Shown: positions 22,884-31,317, counted from the stretch's first letter. The stretch: DNA of 34,142 bases from an uncultured bacterium (GCA_900314225.1 OMUM01000185.1:1-34142), one strand, 5' to 3'. Notes: generated by a model from the sequence alone, not told the origin. Made by a program: numbers and translations.

Positions 22884-25211
22884 GTGGCAAAGCAAAATAA
22901 TCAAACAAGTGAAGAAAATGAAACAGCACGAGCTAATAAAAATAATGCTAATAATATAAGAAATGCTGCTGATATTGCTATAGCTTCAAAGAATCCATAT
23001 GCTATGGCTGCTGGTGGAGCTGTTAAAGCAGCTGATAAATTAACCGGTGGAAAAGCATCTGAAGCCTTAGGTAAAGCACTAACGCATGCTAACAGTAGCA
23101 TGCCTGGAGGAAATCTACGACAAAAAGCTTTAAATAATATAAATGAAAGTGGTTTGGGAGACAAAGTAGGAAAAGCTGTCTCAATGAAAAATCAAATGGC
23201 TGGTAAAAATGGTACTAGTAAAGCCAATGAAGATTCTAAGCCAAATAATACTGAAAAAAGCAATAAAAATAACAATCAAAATAATATTCCTACTAATAAT
23301 GCAAATACTTCTGGAGGAGAACAAAACAGTTCTCCTTCTTCTAGTACACCAAGAGCTCCTTTTAGAGATAGCTTTTTTGACAAGCATAAAAATGATAATG
23401 CGAAAGATGATTCTGCTAAATCTAAAAGTTCTGGAATTTTTTCTGGAATGGGAACAATAACAAAAGTAATAATCATTTCCTACTTTCTTGGGATACTTGG
23501 TATTATTCTTTTTATAATATTGATACTAAGCATTGTAAATTCTAATATATCTAATTATGATGACGCTTTTGGTATTAGCCAAGAAATGGGAGAAGAAACA
23601 GGCAACTATATCCATGGTGGAAGTACAGAACAAAATGATTTTTATAAAAGAATTAATAATGTTAAATTAAGCTATCAAGCAGAAGGAAAATCAATAGATG
23701 GTTTGAAAATAGTTGCTGTTTATACTATTTTGAAAAAAAATGGAGCAAATGTTAGCTATGACAAATTTGGCGAATCAGAAATCAAAGAAATTGCCGACGC
23801 CATGTTTGATGAAAGTAATACATATAATGAAGAAACATTTAAAAACAATTTAATTAACAACATATTTCCTAAATATTTGCCTGAGTCTACTAAAAGTGAA
23901 AGAAAAAATATGGCTGATGATGTTTTCGAGTATATAGATAATTACTATAGTCTGATTGGAAAAGAAAAAAATAGTGATTCTGTCTGTTCATCTACTGGAA
24001 GTTGTAGTTATAATATAAAAGGTTATTATATTAATGGAAAAGGTAATGTTAAAGAAGATATTCAAATAAGCAATTTATATGTTAGATTGATGCAATGTGG
24101 AACAGGAAATGGACATAATTATGGTGGTACTTTTGGACAACCATTAGAAGGTGAAGAATTAGTTCCATTTGAAAAATATGTTTTAGGAGTTGCCTATCAA
24201 GAAATTGGACCAAGTTCACCAAAAGAAGCAATTAAAGCACAAATGATTGCAGCAAGAAGCTTTATATTGGCTCGTCATGCTGATATGGGTGGATGGAGAA
24301 CCTTAAAAGAAGAAAGTGATGGCAAATGGGTTTTACAAGTTGCAGCTTGTACACAAGATCAAGTATATTGTGATCCAGATAAAGGTTGCTCTGGAACTGA
24401 TGGACAATGGGGACAAGTATATAGTGGATTAGGACACGGTTCATTTCAAAGAGCTGCCATGGCCAAAGATTCACCGCTTAGAACCTATGCTAATGAAACC
24501 GCCGGAGAAGTGCTAGTAAATAATCAAGGCTATATAGTATACACAGATTATGGATCAACAATTCAAAATAAATTTATAAGTTTAGCTAAATCAGGTCTTG
24601 ATTATAAGCAAATATTATTACAGGTCTATGGTGGACAAAAGCATAATGCTTCTAGTATCCAAAAAAACAACTGTGGTGGTTCATCTTGTGTCAATGCTGC
24701 CAGTGGAGATTATGCTAATTGGAAGCAATATCAAGGTTCTTGGATTAATGTTCAAGTTGGTAATAGCGGTAGAACAATTAAAGATATTGGTTGTTTAGTT
24801 ACATCTGTATCAATGCAAATAGCAAGAAGTGGAGTTCAAACAAATATTTCAAACTTTAATCCTGGTACTTTTGTAGAGTATCTAAATTCTCATGGAGGAT
24901 TTGCCTCAGGTGGAAACTTTGTATGGTCAGCCGCAACATCCGCTGCTCCTTCATTTAAATTTGTTGGTAAAGCAAGTCTTTCAGGATTATCAAAAGATCA
25001 AAAATTAAATAAAATAAAAGAAGTAGTTAATCAAAGTGAAGTATATGCGGTAGCAGAAGTTAAAGGTAATACTGGACAACATTGGGTAGCAATTGATAGA
25101 GTAGAAGGCGATAAAGTTTATATGATGGACCCAGGAAGTACAGCAACTGATATGTGGGCACAATATCCTTGGTCAAATACTTCAGAAATAGCTTACTATA
25201 GAGTAGGATAG
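22884..25211 (+). CDS. Membrane-anchored wall hydrolase: SpoIID-like domain fused to a C39-like peptidase
   Basis: The frame opens at a GTG (22872), but AGGTGG (22870-22875) favours the GTG at 22884 (MAKQNNQ, 775 aa). Residues 1-185 are Asn/Ala/Ser-rich and presumably cytosolic, and one helix lies at about 193-218. A helical segment with a short Cys pair (about 245-375) comes next. Residues about 400-590 match SpoIID/LytB: VPFEKYVLGVAYQEIG with the probable catalytic Glu440, then KAQMIAARSF. SpoIID is a lytic transglycosylase on denuded glycan. Residues about 605-775 resemble C39-like cysteine peptidases: IKDIGCLVTS (Cys637) and GQHWVAID (His733). In Gram-positive T4SS this slot normally holds an SLT plus NlpC/P60 or CHAP hydrolase that opens the wall, so this looks like a functional replacement. 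Confidence 0.85.
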   Translation: MAKQNNQTSEENETARANKNNANNIRNAADIAIASKNPYAMAAGGAVKAADKLTGGKASEALGKALTHANSSMPGGNLRQKALNNINESGLGDKVGKAVSMKNQMAGKNGTSKANEDSKPNNTEKSNKNNNQNNIPTNNANTSGGEQNSSPSSSTPRAPFRDSFFDKHKNDNAKDDSAKSKSSGIFSGMGTITKVIIISYFLGILGIILFIILILSIVNSNISNYDDAFGISQEMGEETGNYIHGGSTEQNDFYKRINNVKLSYQAEGKSIDGLKIVAVYTILKKNGANVSYDKFGESEIKEIADAMFDESNTYNEETFKNNLINNIFPKYLPESTKSERKNMADDVFEYIDNYYSLIGKEKNSDSVCSSTGSCSYNIKGYYINGKGNVKEDIQISNLYVRLMQCGTGNGHNYGGTFGQPLEGEELVPFEKYVLGVAYQEIGPSSPKEAIKAQMIAARSFILARHADMGGWRTLKEESDGKWVLQVAACTQDQVYCDPDKGCSGTDGQWGQVYSGLGHGSFQRAAMAKDSPLRTYANETAGEVLVNNQGYIVYTDYGSTIQNKFISLAKSGLDYKQILLQVYGGQKHNASSIQKNNCGGSSCVNAASGDYANWKQYQGSWINVQVGNSGRTIKDIGCLVTSVSMQIARSGVQTNISNFNPGTFVEYLNSHGGFASGGNFVWSAATSAAPSFKFVGKASLSGLSKDQKLNKIKEVVNQSEVYAVAEVKGNTGQHWVAIDRVEGDKVYMMDPGSTATDMWAQYPWSNTSEIAYYRVG

Positions 25212-25219
25212 GTGATAAA

Positions 25220-25996
25220 ATGGATAATAAAAAAACTTATATATTTTTAATGACAATAGTTATAGCCTTTGGAATAATAATGTATTTTGTCTTTGCTAAA
25301 CCAAATATTAAAAGTGGGAAAGATTCAGCTACTTTTATTGTAGGAGATAATACTATTTGGAAATATAATAATAAAAAATGGCTAAATATTACATTATCAT
25401 CTTCTATAAAAAAACTAAATTGGCAAAAATATAAAGTTTTTTCTGATAATAAATTTCTTGGTACCTATCAACTAATGTATAATGATAAATGGTATGCTTT
25501 TACTGATAAAAATAAAGCAGTAAATTTAAATGGAAAAATTTTTGCTTATAAATCAAATTACAATATTAATTTATTGCAATTTGAAAGTAAAGAAATAACT
25601 CCTGATGATTACGTTTATCAAGTATTATCTAATAATAATATTAGTTTATCAAGTAAGCTTACATCATTATCAAAAACTGATATTGATTTTGATAATGATG
25701 GAAAGCTAGAATCATTTTATATAGTTAGTAATGCCTTTGCTGATAATTTTAGTCCTGAATATACATTTGCTTTTGTATTTATGGTAAAAGATAAACAGAT
25801 ATATGAAATATATAAAGACATAAGTAAAAATGAATTTTATAATGGTTGTAAACCATATTTTACATCTTTTTTAGATATTAATAATGATAATATATATGAG
25901 TTTATTTTAAGTTGTGGAAAATATAGTATAGAAGAAGAAGTCAATATGTTATATCAACTTGATAATGATAACTTTAAAATATTAATTTCTAATTAA
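25220..25996 (+). CDS. Membrane-anchored protein with FG-GAP/EF-like acidic motif
   Basis: This 258-aa protein has AGGTGAT at 25210-25216, 4 bases before the ATG and overlapping the previous stop. A single N-terminal helix (about 6-26) anchors an outer beta-rich domain. Two acidic loops, DIDFDNDGKLE and DINNDNIYE, spaced about 60 residues apart, look like calcium-binding loops of FG-GAP/VCBS-type repeats. The rest shows no known domain. It sits between the wall hydrolase and the VirD4 gene, where Gram-positive T4SS loci often keep a VirB8/TcpC-like or other outer component, but nothing in the sequence identifies it as such. Confidence 0.7.
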   Translation: MDNKKTYIFLMTIVIAFGIIMYFVFAKPNIKSGKDSATFIVGDNTIWKYNNKKWLNITLSSSIKKLNWQKYKVFSDNKFLGTYQLMYNDKWYAFTDKNKAVNLNGKIFAYKSNYNINLLQFESKEITPDDYVYQVLSNNNISLSSKLTSLSKTDIDFDNDGKLESFYIVSNAFADNFSPEYTFAFVFMVKDKQIYEIYKDISKNEFYNGCKPYFTSFLDINNDNIYEFILSCGKYSIEEEVNMLYQLDNDNFKILISN

Positions 25997-26002
25997 TAAA
26001 TA

Positions 26003-26031
26003 ATGACATTAGTTAAAAGTTACGTTATAAT
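26003..26031 (+). promoter_or_regulatory. Sigma-A promoter for the VirD4-like gene
   Basis: -35 ATGACA (26003-26008), 17-nt spacer, -10 TATAAT (26026-26031). An AAAGGGAG ribosome site follows before the ATG at 26058. Confidence 0.7.
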
Positions 26032-26057
26032 AAAAACTAGAAAGGGAGTAGTGATAT

Positions 26058-28397
26058 ATGAAATTAAAATTGAGGATAGATTCAGATGATTTATTAATTT
26101 TTATTGTATTCGCAATCTTTTTACTTTATATAGTTGCTATTGGTGTAGTTAATGTTCATTCGTTTGCTACACAAGGAGTTTTATCAGGATTAAATCCTTT
26201 TCCAGCATTTGCTCCCGAAACTATTTTTTCAACATTTGTAGTTTATTTTGTTTGCATTTTAATTCTATTATTAAGTGTAAGCTCTTATATTTTTGATAGA
26301 GATAAAGGTTTTGGAATAACTACTGATAAAAAGGATAAAGGATATTCTAGATGGGCCAAAGATAAGGAAATGAAAGAAGAATTGGAATGTGTAAAAATTA
26401 CCCAAAAAAATTCAAAAGCTGCTGGGATCCCTCTTATTTTGAATGATGAAGAAATGTGGGTTGATAATGGTGAATACCATTCTCTAGTAATTGGTGCTAC
26501 TGGATCAGGTAAAACACAAACCGTAGTCTTACCAATGATTTATAGTTTAGCTAAAGCACGCGAATCTATGATTATTACCGATCCAAAAGGTGAACTTTAT
26601 GAAAAGACAAGTAATATGCTTAGATCTCGTGGTTATCAAATATTACTTTTAAATTTTCGTGATCCACAAAGTGGTAATGCCTGGAATCCAATGACATTAC
26701 CATATCAAATGTATAAAAATGGAAATCAAGATAAGGCTATAGAGTTACTAGATGATTTGGCTATGAATATACTATATGATCCTTCAAATAAAAACGCTGA
26801 TCCATTCTGGGAAAAAACTTCAGCAGATTATTTTGCCGGTGTTTCACTTGGTTTATTTGAAGATGCTAAACCAGATGAAATAAATATTAATAGTGTTAAT
26901 CTTGTAACAACTGTCGGTGAAGAAAAGTTTGGTGGTTCTACTTATATAAAAGAATATTTTAATGCTAAGGATCCAGCCAGTCCAGCAGCAGTTGATGCAT
27001 CAAGTACAATCATGGCTCCAAACGAAACAAAGGGTAGTATTTTATCAGTATTTAAGCAAAAGGTTAAGTTATTTGCATCACGTGAAAACTTATCAGAAAT
27101 GCTTTCACATAGTGATATTAATTTGGAGTCTATTGGTGAGAGACCAACTGCTGTGTTTATTGTTATCCAAGATGAAAAAAAGACATATCATGCCTTAGTT
27201 ACAATCTTATTAAAGCAAATATATGAAACTTTAATCGCAACTGCACAAAGACATGGTGGACAACTACCAGTAAGAACAAATTTCTTGCTTGATGAATTTG
27301 CTAATATGCCACCATTAAAAGATGTCACAACAATGATTACCGCTGCTCGTTCTAGAAAAATTAGATTTACAATGATAATTCAAAACTTTGCTCAATTAGA
27401 TGATGTATATGGTAAAGAAGAAGCAGAAACTATCAGAGGTAACTGTGGTAACATTATTTACTTAATTACAACAGAACTAAAAGCTCTAGAAGAAATATCA
27501 AAAATGTGTGGTGAAGTAAAGTCTAAAAAGGATGACAAAACAGCTTCAACTCCACTTGTAACAGTTTCAGACTTACAAAGAATGAAACAATTTGAAGTAA
27601 TAATTTTACGTATGCGTAAACAACCATTTAAAACTAAATTTACTCCATTTTTCAAGTTAAATTGGGGAAGAAAATATCCAGTTGCTAAATATCCATTAAG
27701 AAAAAAACAAGAAGTACATACTTTTGATATAAAGACATTTGTTAAAGAACAAAAGAAGAAAAAATTACTTGAAATGATGAATGCAGCTGACGAAGAGGAT
27801 AAAATAAATCAATCTTTACCTGGAAATAGGGAAAATCAGATGCATAATGCACTCCCTCCAGAGTTACAAGCAATTCGTAATAATAGAAATAATAATAATA
27901 ATAGTGTTCCTGAATTTTTTTCAAATAAAAATAATTCTAGTAATAAAGATATTCCTGATTTTGAAACATTTAAAAGGCAAATGGAACAAAGCAATCCTTT
28001 TGAACCAAAAATAAATAATAATAATTTTGCAACAACACCAGTCAGTCAGACAGCACTTACTGAAAACGATAATGATGACGATATAGATTTTGATGTAGAT
28101 GAATTAGTTAAGAAGATAGATGCAAAAATTGCCGAACTTGAAGCTGAAGAGAAGAAAGAAGCAGAAGAAAAAAAGCAACAAGAACAAGCTACTTCAACTA
28201 CAGCCCCAACTACTGTTGCAACAACACCTATTAATAGTATTAATTCTATTTATAATACTTCAGAAAACCAACAGGTATCTAATAAAAATATTCCTGATGT
28301 TTCTAGTAAACAGGCAGAATCTAGTCCTCAAACATCAGATCTAAACTTGGATGATGATGACGATGATGATTTCTTTGATGATTTTTTTGATAGTTAG
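26058..28397 (+). CDS. virD4: VirD4/TraG-family coupling ATPase with acidic C-terminal tail
   Basis: This 779-aa protein has two N-terminal helices (about 12-31 and 56-77), then a motor domain: Walker A GATGSGKT (146-153), TDPKGELYEKT, Walker B LLDEFANMP (Asp412-Glu413), ARSRKIRF, and IIQNFAQLDDVYG. These are textbook features of T4SS coupling proteins, which choose substrates (DNA-relaxase complexes or proteins) and feed them to the channel. From about residue 570 a long low-complexity region begins, Asn-, Gln- and Thr-rich with a Glu/Lys coiled-coil stretch, ending in a run of Asp with Phe. Such tails in coupling proteins can act in substrate binding. No relaxase gene is in the window. Confidence 0.93.
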   Translation: MKLKLRIDSDDLLIFIVFAIFLLYIVAIGVVNVHSFATQGVLSGLNPFPAFAPETIFSTFVVYFVCILILLLSVSSYIFDRDKGFGITTDKKDKGYSRWAKDKEMKEELECVKITQKNSKAAGIPLILNDEEMWVDNGEYHSLVIGATGSGKTQTVVLPMIYSLAKARESMIITDPKGELYEKTSNMLRSRGYQILLLNFRDPQSGNAWNPMTLPYQMYKNGNQDKAIELLDDLAMNILYDPSNKNADPFWEKTSADYFAGVSLGLFEDAKPDEININSVNLVTTVGEEKFGGSTYIKEYFNAKDPASPAAVDASSTIMAPNETKGSILSVFKQKVKLFASRENLSEMLSHSDINLESIGERPTAVFIVIQDEKKTYHALVTILLKQIYETLIATAQRHGGQLPVRTNFLLDEFANMPPLKDVTTMITAARSRKIRFTMIIQNFAQLDDVYGKEEAETIRGNCGNIIYLITTELKALEEISKMCGEVKSKKDDKTASTPLVTVSDLQRMKQFEVIILRMRKQPFKTKFTPFFKLNWGRKYPVAKYPLRKKQEVHTFDIKTFVKEQKKKKLLEMMNAADEEDKINQSLPGNRENQMHNALPPELQAIRNNRNNNNNSVPEFFSNKNNSSNKDIPDFETFKRQMEQSNPFEPKINNNNFATTPVSQTALTENDNDDDIDFDVDELVKKIDAKIAELEAEEKKEAEEKKQQEQATSTTAPTTVATTPINSINSIYNTSENQQVSNKNIPDVSSKQAESSPQTSDLNLDDDDDDDFFDDFFDS

Positions 28398-28411
28398 AAA
28401 GGAGGAATAAT

Positions 28412-29647
28412 ATGAATACAAATTTTAATATCGTAAAAAAGCCTAAAAAAGATGATGACATTGAACTTGAAGAAGATGAAGAGGAAGAAGAAATAGAAGA
28501 AGATTCTGACTCAAATACAAAAGCAAAATCTAATTCAATGGATGATTTAAAAAAAAGAATGTTCTTATTAATGGGAATTATTATTGGAGGAACTATTCTT
28601 CTATTAATTATCCTTTACATAGCTTCTTTAGCAACACCAAAAACTTACAGCTATGAGACCATTGAAAACATTATGACTACAGCTGCTAAATCATATTTTA
28701 AAGATAATTCTACATATTTACCAAAAGAAGATGGTGATGTCGTAGAAGTTGATGTTACCAATTTAGTTGCTGGTGGATATATGAAGGATTTAAGTGAATA
28801 TACTAAAGAGGGAGTATCATGTAGTGGTACTGTTCAAGTAGGAAAATCTGGTTCTGAATATTCATATACACCTACATTAAATTGTGGAGAAGCATATTCA
28901 ACTACAAAATTATATGAAAAAATAATTAATGATGATAATATTGTTACATCTGGATATGGCTTATATTCTAGAAATGGTTCATATGTTTATCGAGGAGAAG
29001 AAGTTGATAATTATGTTCAATTAGATAATTCATTATGGAGAATTGTTAAAGTAACTTCAAATAAAAATATTGTCCTTATCAGCGAAGGTCTACAAAGTGG
29101 ACAACCATGGGATGATAGATATAATGAAACTAGTAGTTATGCTGCAGGTATTAATACATATAGTGCAAGTAGAATTAAAGAATATTTAGATAAAATTTAT
29201 AAGAATCCATCAGAAAAAGATAATGAAAAAATTTTATCAAAAGGAGATAAAGCCAATTTAGTATCATATAATATTTGTACTGGTAAAAAGCCTGAAACAT
29301 CTAGTGCCTTTGATAATGTTGAAGAGTGTTCAGATCACTTAAATAATCAAAAATTAGGACTACTTACAGTCTCTGATTACGTTTATGCTAGTATTGATCC
29401 AAATTGTAAAACAATTACCAGCAAGACTTGTCAAAACTATAATTACTTAGATATAAATAAAGCTTGGTGGTTAGTAACAGCAAATTCTGCTAATACTGTA
29501 TCCGTTTACAAAGTTGATAATAGTGGTAATGTTAAATCAAGTGAAGCTAATACTTACGCTATAGTTAGACCAGTTATTTACTTAGATAGTAAAGTTTTAT
29601 ATAAGAGTGGTAATGGTACAGAACAAAAGCCATACAAAATTAGATAG
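28412..29647 (+). CDS. Membrane-anchored surface protein related to the first gene of the locus
   Basis: This 411-aa protein has an excellent ribosome site (AAAGGAGGA). The N-terminus (about 13-35) is highly acidic and cytosolic, and one helix lies at about 50-73. Residues 83-159 form the same small module as the 5100-6911 protein (AAKSYFKDNSTYLP...L-x-x-GGYMKDL...CSG...LNCG), with two conserved Cys. The C-terminal part is one copy of the larger module, from NYVQLDNSLWRI to RPVIYLDSK...GNGTEQKPYKI. The Ig-like domain of the other protein is absent. It is the last gene before a strong terminator, so this pair brackets the locus. The small module resembles a pseudopilin head; whether it joins a fibre is unknown. 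Confidence 0.75.
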   Translation: MNTNFNIVKKPKKDDDIELEEDEEEEEIEEDSDSNTKAKSNSMDDLKKRMFLLMGIIIGGTILLLIILYIASLATPKTYSYETIENIMTTAAKSYFKDNSTYLPKEDGDVVEVDVTNLVAGGYMKDLSEYTKEGVSCSGTVQVGKSGSEYSYTPTLNCGEAYSTTKLYEKIINDDNIVTSGYGLYSRNGSYVYRGEEVDNYVQLDNSLWRIVKVTSNKNIVLISEGLQSGQPWDDRYNETSSYAAGINTYSASRIKEYLDKIYKNPSEKDNEKILSKGDKANLVSYNICTGKKPETSSAFDNVEECSDHLNNQKLGLLTVSDYVYASIDPNCKTITSKTCQNYNYLDINKAWWLVTANSANTVSVYKVDNSGNVKSSEANTYAIVRPVIYLDSKVLYKSGNGTEQKPYKIR

Positions 29648-29677
29648 GAATCTATAATTAAATAGATTCTTTTTTTT
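29648..29677 (+). terminator. Rho-independent terminator ending the surface locus
   Basis: GAATCTAT (29648-29655) pairs with ATAGATTC (29662-29669) with a 6-nt loop, then eight T. It begins right after the stop codon. Confidence 0.9.
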
Positions 29678-29701
29678 GCATTTAATATTATAGGTGATTA
29701 A

Positions 29702-29986
29702 ATGAAAAATATTAATATTAATAGTTTATTATTGATAAATAATCCTAAGATAATTGATATTAGAAGTAATTATAATTTTATAAATGGACATATACCAGGA
29801 TCAATTAATATAACTAGTTCTGAATTATTAAATAATTATAAAAAATATTTAAATAAAAATGAAACTTATTATATATATTGTCAATCTGGCAGTAGAAGTA
29901 AATTAATTGTCAATGAATTAAGTAAACTAGGGTTTAAGGTAATAAATATTAATGGTGGCTATAATGCTTACTTGTTTAGATATTAA
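29702..29986 (+). CDS. Rhodanese-like domain protein, 94 aa
   Basis: This is a single-domain rhodanese. Features: the IIDIRSNYNFINGHIPGSIN segment (17-36, the D-x-R...GHIPGA element of the family), the active-site loop YCQSGSRS with Cys60, and the closing INGGYNAYL. Such proteins carry sulfur as a persulfide on the loop Cys and pass it on; the partner cannot be told from sequence. AGGTGA (29692-29697) precedes the ATG. The length is typical of the PspE/GlpE-like stand-alone type. It lies between the terminator of the surface locus and rmuC and has no apparent link to either. Confidence 0.9.
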   Translation: MKNININSLLLINNPKIIDIRSNYNFINGHIPGSINITSSELLNNYKKYLNKNETYYIYCQSGSRSKLIVNELSKLGFKVININGGYNAYLFRY

Positions 29987-30000
29987 ATTTATAATATAAT
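29972..30000 (+). promoter_or_regulatory. Probable promoter for rmuC
   Basis: -35 TTGTTT (29972-29977, inside the end of the rhodanese gene), 17-nt spacer, -10 TATAAT (29995-30000). AAGGTG lies before the ATG at 30025. Confidence 0.5.
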
Positions 30001-30024
30001 TATTCATAGAATAGAAGGTGTATT

Positions 30025-31095
30025 ATGGATTATATAATTATAGGATTACTTGTAGTTATACTTATTTTAGTAGTTATTTCTTTATTTAAAAATATAAATG
30101 AAGCTAATATTACTGAAAGATTAAGTAAATTAGAAATTAATATGATGAAAGAAATGGGAAATTTCAAAAGTGATCTAAGCCATTCACTTAATGATGATTT
30201 TTCTAAATTAAATGATGGAGTAGAGAGAAGATTAATTTTAATAAATGAAAAAGTAAATGAAAGACTTGATCAAAATTTTGAAAAAACTAATAAAACATTT
30301 CAAAATGTTATTGAAAGACTAAGTAAAATAGATGAAGCTCAAAAGAAAATTGAAAGTCTATCTGGAGATATAGTAAGTCTTCAAAGTATTTTAACTGATA
30401 AAAAGACTAGAGGTATTTATGGAGAAGTAAATTTAAAACAAATATTATCATCTGTATTTGGAGAAAATAATAATAGTATATATCAATTACAATATACTTT
30501 TCCAACCGGCGTAATAGCAGATTGTGTATTATTTGCTCCAGATCCTTTAGGAACTATTTGTATTGATTCAAAGTTTCCACTAGAACATTATCAAGAAATG
30601 GTTGATAAAAATAACTCTAAAGAACTAAGAGAAAAATATGAAAAATTGTTTAGATTAGATATGAAAAAACATATTGATGCAATTGCTGATAAATATATTA
30701 TTCCAGGAATTACTTCAAATCAGGCTATTTTATTCTTACCAGCAGAAGCTATTTTTGCTGAAGTTAATGCCTATCACTCTGATATTATTAATTATTCTTA
30801 TCGAAAAAAAGTTTGGATTACAAGTCCAACTACCTTAATTTCTACATTAACAGTTATTCAAATGATAATAAAAAATATTGAAAGAGATAAGTACACCAGA
30901 GTAATACATGAAGAATTAAATAAATTAGGTTTAGAATTCTCTAGATATAAAGAACGTTGGGATAAACTCGCAAGAAGTATTCAAACAGTAAATAAAGACG
31001 TAGAAAATGTTTCTATAACTACTGATAAAATTACAAAGAAATTTGAAAATATCAATAAAGTAAACTTAAAAGAATTAGAAAATAAAGACTCATAA
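30025..31095 (+). CDS. rmuC: DNA recombination protein RmuC
   Basis: This 356-aa protein has an N-terminal helix (about 3-21), a long coiled coil (about 25-125), then the RmuC domain with a PD-(D/E)xK-type fold. Key residues: RGIYGEVNL (129-137), IADCVLF (Asp166) and IDSKFPLEHY with Asp181 and Lys183. It continues with FLPAEAIFAEV and KVWITSPTTL, both well-kept family segments. RmuC proteins limit recombination at inverted repeats and other DNA structures and are predicted nucleases. The membrane helix is usual for the family. Its stop lies in the loop of a terminator hairpin. Confidence 0.93.
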   Translation: MDYIIIGLLVVILILVVISLFKNINEANITERLSKLEINMMKEMGNFKSDLSHSLNDDFSKLNDGVERRLILINEKVNERLDQNFEKTNKTFQNVIERLSKIDEAQKKIESLSGDIVSLQSILTDKKTRGIYGEVNLKQILSSVFGENNNSIYQLQYTFPTGVIADCVLFAPDPLGTICIDSKFPLEHYQEMVDKNNSKELREKYEKLFRLDMKKHIDAIADKYIIPGITSNQAILFLPAEAIFAEVNAYHSDIINYSYRKKVWITSPTTLISTLTVIQMIIKNIERDKYTRVIHEELNKLGLEFSRYKERWDKLARSIQTVNKDVENVSITTDKITKKFENINKVNLKELENKDS

Positions 31096-31109
31096 TTTTG
31101 AGTCTTTTT
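31084..31109 (+). terminator. Rho-independent terminator of rmuC
   Basis: AAAGACTCA (31084-31092) pairs with TGAGTCTTT (31099-31107) with a 6-nt loop and a T-run. The rmuC stop codon begins the loop. Confidence 0.85.
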
Positions 31110-31122
31110 AATATTATTTATT

Positions 31123-31317
31123 ATGAAAAAAATTATTCTCTATATAATTAGTATAATATTAATGAGTATAGGTATTACCTTTATCGCAATATATTTAAAC
31201 TTGTTTGCATTTGAATATAATATATTAGAATATTTACAATTTATTTTTACAAATTATTATTGCTTACTATTTATATTAGGTTTTATTCTATTAAATATCT
31301 TATTAATAAAAAAATAG
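31123..31317 (+). CDS. Small hydrophobic membrane protein, 64 aa
   Basis: An ATG at 31123 opens a 64-aa frame with two hydrophobic helices (about 4-28 and 43-61) and Lys residues at both ends, a plausible small membrane protein. There is no clear ribosome site; the 13 bases before the start are only T and A. It is fitted between the rmuC terminator and the trpS terminator, and its stop lies in the trpS hairpin. It could be a weakly expressed gene or chance coding in A+T-rich DNA, where Ile/Leu/Phe codons are common. Function unknown. Confidence 0.4.
   Translation: MKKIILYIISIILMSIGITFIAIYLNLFAFEYNILEYLQFIFTNYYCLLFILGFILLNILLIKK

Noticed and set aside
22901..23476. Minus-strand and alternate plus-strand frames over the head of the wall hydrolase.
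   Set aside because: They arise from the low-complexity Asn/Ala/Ser coding; no start signals and no recognisable domains.
5001..29677. Integrative conjugative element or prophage.
   Set aside because: No integrase, relaxase, excisionase, replication gene or terminal direct repeats, and housekeeping genes on both sides.
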